Below are positions 5,239 through 10,829 of a stretch of DNA of 10,829 bases, piece by piece. A model generated the notes under the pieces. That model saw only the letters and a list, made by a program, of their open reading frames with translations, made no database searches and was not told the DNA's origin. The stretch's first letter is position 1, and every line of letters begins with the position of its first letter. Source of the DNA: Desulfobulbus sp. (GTDB taxonomy: Bacteria; Desulfobacterota; Desulfobulbia; Desulfobulbales; Desulfobulbaceae); contig JAQUEZ010000047.1 of assembly GCA_028684915.1 (NCBI GenBank), forward strand, positions 1 through 10,829. The letters run 5' to 3'. The translations under genes were made by a program, and so were the position numbers.

Positions 5239-6342
5239 TTAGGGTTCGGCGATGATGGCCATGGCATCCCCATAGGAAAAAAAGCGGTACTCGTGGGCGA
5301 TTGCCTCTTGATAGACGCTGAGAATTCGTTCCCGTCCTGCCAAAGCCGATACCAGAAACAAGAGTGAGGATTTGGGCAGGTGAAAATTGGTGATCAAATT
5401 GTCGATGACCTTAAAGGAGAATCCTGGATAGATAAACAGATCACATTCACCGGTCATCGGCTTGACTTCACCGTTTTCGGCAGCTGCGAACTCCAGGGTC
5501 CGAACCGTGGTTGTGCCGACAGCCCAAATTCTGCCACCTGCAGCCTTGGTCCGGTTGATGATCTCAGCGGTTTCTGCCGTCACCTCAGCCCATTCCCGGT
5601 GGATACGGTGATCGCGAATATCCGTGGTGCGTACCGGGGCAAAGGTGCCGTAGCCGACATGGAGGACGACGTTCGCCACTCGGACGCCTTTGGAGCGAAT
5701 ATCTTCGAGCAGGGCATCGCTGAAGTGAAGCCCTGCGGTGGGGGCGGCCACAGAACCCGTTGTATGCGCATAGCGGGTCTGGTAGCGATCCAGATCTGCA
5801 GGTGAACTCCCCTGAGGCCGGCTGATATACGGCGGTAAGGGAACCTGGCCGTGTCTTTGGAGGATATCTTCAAGCCTTGTCTGCCCGACAACCTGATATT
5901 GCAAGGTGACTTCCACCTTACCCTCTTCGTTGAAGGCGTCGACACGAGCGCGAAGTTGGTCGCTGAAGTAAAGGCAACTGCCAATTTTGGGTCGCTTGGA
6001 ACTTTTGATAAGGGCAGTGGCGCTTGCCTCCTGCCAGGAAAGGCTCGGGTCTTGCCCCGGAATAGAGCGGGGAAAGTGGAGCAGGAAGAGTTCTGCCTTG
6101 CCGCCGCTTTCTTTTCGCCCCAGGAGACGGGCTGGAAAAACTTTGGTCGAGTTGACCACAAGGAGATCGGAGGGCTGCAGATAATCGGTGATATCGGCAA
6201 AGTTGCGATGGGCTGGTTGCGGTTTACCCGTTTCCAAAACCAGGAGTTTGGATTGGTCTCGTTGTGGTTCGGGAAATTGAGCTATCCGCTCCGGCGGCAA
6301 CTCGTAGTTGTAGGCGTCCAGTTGATATATGTAATCGATCAT
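5239..6342 (-). CDS. queA: S-adenosylmethionine:tRNA ribosyltransferase-isomerase QueA
   Basis: QueA transfers and isomerises the ribosyl part of S-adenosylmethionine onto 7-aminomethyl-7-deazaguanine in tRNA, making epoxyqueuosine at the wobble position of GUN-anticodon tRNAs. The 367-residue length fits the family. Conserved blocks appear in order: YELPPERIAQFP, VNSTKVFPARLLGRK (63-77), GQVPLPPYI (165-173), GSVAAPTAGLHF, HVGYGTFAPV (228-237), VGTTTVRTLE (275-284), the FIYPGFSFKVIDNLITNFHLPKS region and the C-terminal YRFFSYGDAM. It reads VNST where many homologues have NDT or NNT. The ATG at 6342 gives a normal N-terminus but has only a poor ribosome-binding site. It appears to be a single-gene unit; no other queuosine gene is in the window. 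Confidence 0.96.
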   Translation of the reverse strand: MIDYIYQLDAYNYELPPERIAQFPEPQRDQSKLLVLETGKPQPAHRNFADITDYLQPSDLLVVNSTKVFPARLLGRKESGGKAELFLLHFPRSIPGQDPSLSWQEASATALIKSSKRPKIGSCLYFSDQLRARVDAFNEEGKVEVTLQYQVVGQTRLEDILQRHGQVPLPPYISRPQGSSPADLDRYQTRYAHTTGSVAAPTAGLHFSDALLEDIRSKGVRVANVVLHVGYGTFAPVRTTDIRDHRIHREWAEVTAETAEIINRTKAAGGRIWAVGTTTVRTLEFAAAENGEVKPMTGECDLFIYPGFSFKVIDNLITNFHLPKSSLLFLVSALAGRERILSVYQEAIAHEYRFFSYGDAMAIIAEP

Positions 6343-6643
6343 GAAGAGACTGCAGGGGTTAAAACAATAGGCGATTTTCTTGCAAAGAACGCTAACCTAC
6401 TTTACATTGCCCAAAAAGTCTTGATCAAACATGATGGCCTCGTAAAAATCCAGAGAGCTCGTGAAATGCCTCCGATTGCCGAATTGCTCTGTCGTTAATG
6501 CATTGTTTTCGCTTGTTTTGCGGAAACCGGCCACCGCGTTCCAGGCACATTAAGAAATTTTATGGATTTCCCCGATTGAGAAAAGCCGATCCCATGTTGT
6601 CTTCTCTTTTTGGTGTGTCTTAATTTGAACATTCCTCTCCGCA
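6343..6643. other. Divergent intergenic region between queA and mqnB
   Basis: These 301 bases hold no gene I can support. Weak promoter candidates face both ways: for queA, TTGATC (6423-6428) and TGTAAA (6401-6406) on the minus strand with 16-base spacing; for mqnB, TTGTCT (6597-6602) and TTAATT (6620-6625) with 17-base spacing. The segment at about 6411-6452, including GATGGCCTCGTAAAAATCC, resembles an intergenic repeat I associate, uncertainly, with deltaproteobacterial genomes. Confidence 0.45.
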
Positions 6644-7303
6644 ATGATCCTGATCACCGCCGCAACCAGTTTTGAAATGGAAGCCTTCCGCTCCTGTTGC
6701 CGTTCTTCTTCGGGGTGGACCTCGATACTGACCGGTATCGGTCCGGTCGAGGCCGCTCTGCAGGTGACGGCCTTCCTTGCTCAGACGGATGAACCTATAG
6801 CCGCTGTGATCAATTTCGGGGTGGGTGGTGCCTATATTCGGCAATCAGACGGGGCAGGGCTCTTGGATCTCTGTTTGGCTGATCGTGAGATTTTGGGTGA
6901 TTTGGGTATCTGTGCCGGGGATCAAATGGAGCCGCTGCGGGGCGAATCATTGGAGATTATAGACACCTTTCCCCTTGATTGCCCGGAGGTCGATACCATT
7001 GCGGCCTTGCTTGAGCGGTTGCACATTCCCTTTCGTCGAGGCACCTTTGTCACGGTCAACTGTGTCAGCGGTTCCCGACGACGAGGAGAGAATCTCACCC
7101 GGCAGCACCAGGCTTTGTGCGAAAATATGGAAGGGGCTGCTGTGGCCCGGGTTTGCCGCCATTTTTATCTCCCGTTGATCGAAATACGCTGTATTTCCAA
7201 TCTGGTCGAAGACCGAAACACCCAGAACTGGCGCCTTAGAGATGCCTGCCGACGTTGTGGCCGGGCAGTGGCGCAGGTTGTAGAAGGATTAATGCATGTC
7301 TGA
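6644..7303 (+). CDS. mqnB: Futalosine hydrolase MqnB
   Basis: MqnB is a nucleosidase that cleaves futalosine to dehypoxanthine futalosine and hypoxanthine in the futalosine route to menaquinone. The 219-residue product has the nucleoside-phosphorylase-like fold of 5'-methylthioadenosine nucleosidases: MILITAATSFEMEAF at the N-terminus, LTGIGPVEAAL (29-39), INFGVGGAY (56-64), the substrate-binding ENMEGAAVARV (160-170) and ISNLVEDR (184-191). The ISN form in place of the SDxA of MTA/SAH nucleosidases points to MqnB, and the adjacent mqnD makes the assignment firm. No clear Shine-Dalgarno sequence precedes the ATG, but it gives the expected N-terminus. It overlaps mqnD by 8 bases. MqnA and MqnC are not in the window. 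Confidence 0.93.
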   Translation: MILITAATSFEMEAFRSCCRSSSGWTSILTGIGPVEAALQVTAFLAQTDEPIAAVINFGVGGAYIRQSDGAGLLDLCLADREILGDLGICAGDQMEPLRGESLEIIDTFPLDCPEVDTIAALLERLHIPFRRGTFVTVNCVSGSRRRGENLTRQHQALCENMEGAAVARVCRHFYLPLIEIRCISNLVEDRNTQNWRLRDACRRCGRAVAQVVEGLMHV

Positions 7304-8132
7304 CATCTCCGCCCTCTCCTTGGGCTTTTCTCCCTGTCCCAATGATACCTATATTTTCAACGCCCTGGTGCACGGACAGGTGCAGCCGCAGATAGCGCGC
7401 CTCCAATCGCCGATTTTGGAGGATGTAGAAACGCTCAACGATTGGGCAATGCAAGGGCGACTGGATGTGAGCAAACTCTCCTTTCACGCCCTGGGGCATG
7501 TCCTGGATCAATATACCCTGTTGCCTTCCGGTGCAGCCCTTGGACGGGGTTGCGGCCCTTTGCTGATTACCGGTTCAGGCGCCAATGGCAAGCCCCTGTC
7601 CCAGTGGAAGATCGCCATACCCGGTAGGTTGACCACCGCAGCGTTGTTGTTGCGTCTTTACCATCCAGCCTGTGAACAACTGGTGGTGATGCGTTTTGAC
7701 CAGATCATGGATGCTATCCTGCAAGGTTCGGTGGATGGGGGGGTTATTATCCATGAAAGTCGGTTCACCTATCAAACGCTTGGCCTTCGATGTGTACAGG
7801 ATTTGGGGGAATGGTGGGAGTCGACCACCGGATTACCTCTCCCGCTTGGGTGTATCGTCGCCAGGCGATCCCTGGCAGAGGCTGTACGGACTGATCTCAG
7901 CAAGGCCATAACCGCGAGTATCCACTGGGCAGATTCCCATCCGCACGCCTGTCTGCCTTATATCCGTGAGCACTCTCAGGAATTGGAGATTGATGTGGTC
8001 AACAGTCATATCGGCCTGTATGTCAACCCGTACTCCAAGGATATCGGAGAAGAGGGGCTGCAAGCGGTACGGGAATTGCTGCATCGGGGGGCAGAGATCG
8101 GCCTCTTTCCACGGAGTGCGCATTTACTGTGA
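7296..8132 (+). CDS. mqnD: 1,4-dihydroxy-6-naphthoate synthase MqnD
   Basis: MqnD converts cyclic dehypoxanthine futalosine to 1,4-dihydroxy-6-naphthoate, a late step of the futalosine menaquinone pathway. The 278-residue protein has a periplasmic-binding-protein-like fold without a signal peptide, as expected for a cytoplasmic enzyme. Signature blocks are GFSPCPNDTYIFNAL (10-24), LDVSKLSFHAL (56-66), ALGRGCGPLL (81-90), IPGRLTTAALLL (108-119), GVIIHESRFTY (149-159, H153 the likely catalytic histidine), PLPLGCIVARRSL and HIGLYVNPYSKDIGEEG. AAGGA (7284-7288) precedes the ATG by seven bases, inside mqnB. The gene overlaps mqnB by 8 bases and mobA by 4 (GTGA), so all three are probably translated from one message. 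Confidence 0.96.
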   Translation: MSDISALSLGFSPCPNDTYIFNALVHGQVQPQIARLQSPILEDVETLNDWAMQGRLDVSKLSFHALGHVLDQYTLLPSGAALGRGCGPLLITGSGANGKPLSQWKIAIPGRLTTAALLLRLYHPACEQLVVMRFDQIMDAILQGSVDGGVIIHESRFTYQTLGLRCVQDLGEWWESTTGLPLPLGCIVARRSLAEAVRTDLSKAITASIHWADSHPHACLPYIREHSQELEIDVVNSHIGLYVNPYSKDIGEEGLQAVRELLHRGAEIGLFPRSAHLL

Positions 8133-8746
8133 TCTCAGAATGTGATGGCCCCGATCAGGTATGGGGCTGCGTGCTGATCGGGGGCAAGTCCAGTCGCATG
8201 GGGACGCCGAAGCATCTCATTCTCCAGGATGGTCAGACCTGGGTCGAGCGGACCGTTACCCTATTGCAGCAGATGCTGGGCCGGGTGGTGGTTGCCGGCG
8301 CAGGTGAATTACCCCCCTCGCTTCAGGGACTTACCCAGGTTCCCGATGCGGCGAACATCGGCGGACCTCTTGCCGGAATTTTGTCGGCGCTGCGAGCTTT
8401 TCCCCAGGTTTCTTTTCTGGTCGTTGCCTGCGATCAGCCGGATATGCGGATTGAGGCGGTGCAATGGCTGCTTGGCTGTCGGGAACCTGGTGTGCTCGCA
8501 GTGATGCCTGCTATCGCCGGAACCGGCCGAGTTGAGCCTCTTTTGGCCTATTATGACCGTGCTATCCTGCCGGTGTTGGAGGAAATGGCCGCAGGTGGCC
8601 ATCGACGTATGAACCGGTTGCAATCGGTTCCCGGCGTAAAAACGCCAACACCTCCTTCACATCTTCACGATTCCTGGCACAATATCAATACGCCCGATGA
8701 TTTGGTAAAGTCGTCTAGGCCTCTTCCCTCAATCCCTCATCGGTAA
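8129..8746 (+). CDS. mobA: Molybdenum cofactor guanylyltransferase MobA
   Basis: MobA joins GMP from GTP to molybdopterin to make the bis-MGD cofactor of the DMSO-reductase class of molybdo- and tungsto-enzymes. The 205-residue product shows the GT-A nucleotidyltransferase pattern: LIGGKSSRMGTPK (16-28), IGGPLAGILSAL (77-88), the metal-binding VACDQPDM (99-106, D102), VEPLLAYYD (135-143) and NINTPDDL near the C-terminus. The start is GTG sharing a GTGA overlap with the mqnD stop. GGAG lies about 12 bases upstream, rather far, so coupling to mqnD translation probably helps. Related MobA-like and CoxL-associated transferases exist; the length and motif set favour MobA itself, though subfamily is less certain than class. 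Confidence 0.88.
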   Translation: MISECDGPDQVWGCVLIGGKSSRMGTPKHLILQDGQTWVERTVTLLQQMLGRVVVAGAGELPPSLQGLTQVPDAANIGGPLAGILSALRAFPQVSFLVVACDQPDMRIEAVQWLLGCREPGVLAVMPAIAGTGRVEPLLAYYDRAILPVLEEMAAGGHRRMNRLQSVPGVKTPTPPSHLHDSWHNINTPDDLVKSSRPLPSIPHR

Positions 8747-8755
8747 GGACAGAGT

Positions 8756-10105
8756 ATGGAACAAACCCTGGCCACTGTGTTGCAACGAGATCCCGATCAA
8801 AAGGAATTTCACCAGGCAATAGCGGAGTTTTTGCCGACCATTGAATCGGTGCTTGATCGGCATCCTGAATTTCGCAAATATGCTCTCCTTGAGCGCTTGG
8901 TTGAGCCTGAACGGATGATCATGTTTCGGGTGCCATGGATGGATGACCAAGGGCTGGTGCAGGTGAACCGTGGCTACCGGGTGGAGATGAATTCGGCTAT
9001 CGGTCCCTATAAGGGTGGCCTGCGATTTCATCCTTCGGTCAACCTCTCGGTGATCAAATTTTTGGCCTTTGAGCAGGTGTTTAAAAACAGCCTGACGACG
9101 TTGAGCCTCGGAGGCGGCAAGGGTGGTGCGGACTTTGATCCCAAGGGGCGCAGTGAGATGGAAGTGATGCGCTTTTGCCAGTCCTTTATGGCCGAGCTTT
9201 TTCGCCATATCGGCGAAGACACCGATGTCCCTGCCGGTGATATCGGGGTTGGGGCGCGCGAGATCGGATATCTCTTTGGCATGTATAAAAAATTGCAGAA
9301 TAAATTCACCGGGGCCCTGACTGGTAAGGGGGTAGGCTGGGGCGGCAGTCTTATCCGGCCCGAGGCCACAGGCTACGGAGTGGTCTACTTCGCCTCGGAG
9401 ATGCTCGCCTTACGTGGGCAAACCATGGAATTCAAGCGCTGCTTGATTTCCGGCTCAGGTAATGTTGCCCAGTTTACGGCGGAGAAGGTGCTGCAGTTGG
9501 GCGGTAAGGTTCTGACCATGTCCGATTCATCGGGTTATATTTATGATGAAGAGGGGATAAATGCCACCAAACTCGAATATATCAAAAAATTAAAAAATAG
9601 AGATCGCGGCCGTATTCACCAGTACTGCGAGCAATATCCACGGGCGATCTTCGTCCCTGCTGACCCAGCGCTTGGTTATAATCCACTCTGGCAGCATCCA
9701 GCCGATTGCGCCTTGCCCGCCGCAACCCAGAATGAAATCAATGTTCAGGATGCGTTTCATCTACTCGAAGGCAGGGTGCGACTGGTTTGTGAGGGGGCCA
9801 ATATGCCGTGTATGCCCGAGGCGATCACCCTGTTTCATGAAAACAAGGTGCTCTTTGGACCAGCCAAGGCGGCCAATGCCGGAGGCGTGGCCGTCTCTGG
9901 ATTGGAGATGGCTCAGGATGCGATGCGAATCAGTTGGAGTCGCGATGAAGTCGATACTCGGCTGCGGGCTATCATGGAAAATATCCATCGAACCTGCGTG
10001 GATGCGGCTGCGTCCTACGGGCATACTGGCGACTATCTTGCCGGGGCTAATATTGCCGGTTTTGTCAAGGTGGCCAACGCCATGCTGGACCAAGGGGTGG
10101 TATGA
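8756..10105 (+). CDS. gdhA: Glutamate dehydrogenase (hexameric, NADP-type) GdhA
   Basis: GdhA reversibly aminates 2-oxoglutarate to glutamate. The 449-residue product matches the small hexameric bacterial type (E. coli GdhA has 447). The substrate domain has RVEMNSAIGPYKGGLRFH (75-92, K86), GGGKGGADFDPKG (119-131, catalytic-type K122) and the catalytic-type D162 in PAGDIGVG. The Rossmann domain has ISGSGNVAQF (231-240) and SDSSGYIYD (256-264), a form usual in NADP-dependent enzymes; cofactor use is still an inference. CEGANMPC and AANAGGVAVSGLEM lie near the C-terminus. AAGGA (8745-8749) overlaps the mobA stop and precedes the ATG by six bases. The gap to mobA is 9 bases and the overlap with the next gene is 4 (ATGA), so it belongs to the same transcription unit. 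Confidence 0.97.
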   Translation: MEQTLATVLQRDPDQKEFHQAIAEFLPTIESVLDRHPEFRKYALLERLVEPERMIMFRVPWMDDQGLVQVNRGYRVEMNSAIGPYKGGLRFHPSVNLSVIKFLAFEQVFKNSLTTLSLGGGKGGADFDPKGRSEMEVMRFCQSFMAELFRHIGEDTDVPAGDIGVGAREIGYLFGMYKKLQNKFTGALTGKGVGWGGSLIRPEATGYGVVYFASEMLALRGQTMEFKRCLISGSGNVAQFTAEKVLQLGGKVLTMSDSSGYIYDEEGINATKLEYIKKLKNRDRGRIHQYCEQYPRAIFVPADPALGYNPLWQHPADCALPAATQNEINVQDAFHLLEGRVRLVCEGANMPCMPEAITLFHENKVLFGPAKAANAGGVAVSGLEMAQDAMRISWSRDEVDTRLRAIMENIHRTCVDAAASYGHTGDYLAGANIAGFVKVANAMLDQGVV

Positions 10106-10829
10106 TCGGTAAAGACCTGGGGCAAGAGGGCATGCCATCGCGAATTCTTGATCAACTTGAACGCTTTTTTATCAACGCGGTAGCCGAATGCCCTTATGGT
10201 CAGCAGGATATGGCCATCTATCATCAGGCCGTGTTGGGACATGTCGATGATTTGACCATGGGAGAGCTTCTAGCCTACGGTTACCGCCGCAACGGCAACT
10301 GCATGTATAACATGCGCTGTCCCAACTGTTCTCTTTGTGTCCCGATTCGTCTTCAGTGCAAACGGTTTCGGCCAAACCGTAACCAGCGTCGAGTATGGAA
10401 AAAAAACCAGGATGTGAGCGTCGAAATCGCTCCGTTGACCATGTCGCGGGAGAATCTGTCGCTCTTGCAGCGGTTTCTCTCCAGTCGCTTTCCCGCAGGA
10501 AAGAGTAGTGCCGAGAGTTACTATGCCGGTTTTTTTATCACCAGTATCAGCAGCTGTTTTGAAATCCGTTACAAGGTGGGGGATGAACTGCTGGGGGTGT
10601 CCATCGTTGATGGGGCACCCGATTGGCTTAATGCCGTGTATTTCTTTTTCGATCCGGATCAGGCGTGGCGAAGTCCAGGGACGCTCAATATTCTTACCCT
10701 CAATCATATCTGCCGCAAACACGATATCGGGTTGTTGTACTTGGGGTATTGGATCGACGGTCATGGAGGGATGAGCTACAAAAATGCCTTTAAACCCCAT
10801 GAGCTTTTCCTTGACGGGGTTTGGCAGGA
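10102..10829 (+). CDS. bpt: ATE/Bpt-family aminoacyl-tRNA--protein transferase, 3' end outside window
   Basis: The frame is open from ATG at 10102 to the window edge, 242 codons. The product matches the arginyl/leucyl-tRNA--protein transferases that add an amino acid to the N-terminus of proteins and mark them for N-degron proteolysis. Evidence: an ECPYG segment (29-33) like the CxYL-type N-terminus of the family; YGYRRNGNCMYNMRCPNCSLCVPIRL (59-84) with a C73-x2-C76-x2-C79 array; RFRPNRNQRRVWKKN (89-103); SYYAGFF near 139-145; and LGYWIDGHGGMSYKNAFKPHE (214-234), the expected GNAT-like end. Bacterial Bpt uses Leu-tRNA on N-terminal Asp/Glu, whereas eukaryotic Ate1 uses Arg-tRNA; which applies here cannot be read from sequence. 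The start overlaps the gdhA stop (ATGA), with AAGGGG four bases upstream. Confidence 0.88.
   Translation, partial: MIGKDLGQEGMPSRILDQLERFFINAVAECPYGQQDMAIYHQAVLGHVDDLTMGELLAYGYRRNGNCMYNMRCPNCSLCVPIRLQCKRFRPNRNQRRVWKKNQDVSVEIAPLTMSRENLSLLQRFLSSRFPAGKSSAESYYAGFFITSISSCFEIRYKVGDELLGVSIVDGAPDWLNAVYFFFDPDQAWRSPGTLNILTLNHICRKHDIGLLYLGYWIDGHGGMSYKNAFKPHELFLDGVWQ

Noticed and set aside
4803..5273. Minus-strand ORF of 156 codons covering the FmdB-type gene
   Set aside because: It crosses the FmdB gene and its terminator on the opposite strand; low-complexity product with no motif.
5851..6498. Long plus-strand ORF (215 codons) opposite queA and extending into the queA-mqnB gap
   Set aside because: It is antisense to a fully conserved queA, has no recognisable motif, and its only non-overlapping part is the last 150 bases or so, without start signals.
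10270..10800. Minus-strand ORF of 176 codons at the right edge
   Set aside because: It is antisense to the ATE/Bpt gene, whose plus-strand frame carries all the conserved family motifs.
1..10829. Mobile element, CRISPR, toxin-antitoxin or defence system
   Set aside because: No transposase, integrase, direct-repeat array, paired small genes or defence domains could be found on either strand; all sizeable genes match housekeeping families.

Overview
The window looks like ordinary chromosome from a mesophilic Gram-negative bacterium with moderate GC (roughly 50-55% by eye). The gene set best fits a Desulfobulbaceae-like deltaproteobacterium (Desulfobacterota). It combines futalosine-pathway menaquinone genes (mqnB, mqnD), a MucR/Ros zinc-finger regulator, a four-domain S1 protein, LolA (hence an outer membrane) and a bacterial ATE/Bpt aminoacyl-transferase. 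The lineage is an inference from gene content, not from a database comparison.

Layout, left to right. (1) Bases 1-381 hold the 3' end of the 23S rRNA methyltransferase gene rlmB (+), closed by a bidirectional terminator at about 395-437. (2) Bases 450-3859 hold a minus-strand cluster read murI, lolA, YfcE-like phosphoesterase, four-S1-domain RNA-binding protein. murI and lolA overlap by 8 bases; the last two genes lack a clear Shine-Dalgarno sequence. (3) Bases 4001-4511 hold a single minus-strand MucR-family gene with its own perfect 14-bp terminator hairpin and an AT-rich upstream region of about 360 bases with candidate promoters. (4) Bases 4874-5155 hold a small FmdB-type zinc-ribbon gene (+) with a good promoter and a strong terminator. 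(5) Bases 5239-6342 hold queA (-), convergent with the FmdB gene. (6) A 301-base gap is followed by a tightly packed plus-strand run: mqnB, mqnD, mobA, gdhA, ATE/Bpt transferase. Its junctions are an 8-base overlap, a 4-base overlap, a 9-base gap and a 4-base overlap; the last gene runs off the right edge.

How the genes fit together: the left cluster is cell-envelope housekeeping (D-glutamate for peptidoglycan, lipoprotein carrier) followed by RNA/translation functions. RlmB and QueA modify rRNA and tRNA. The right run joins menaquinone synthesis and molybdenum-cofactor maturation, both plausible needs of anaerobic respiration, with glutamate synthesis and N-terminal protein tagging. I see no mobile element, CRISPR array, tRNA, rRNA, toxin-antitoxin or defence gene. 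I do not see a convincing new system. The points most worth a second look are the upstream region of the MucR-type gene, a possible 30-codon ORF within it, the mixed mqn-mobA-gdhA-bpt run, and a possible dispersed repeat upstream of queA.
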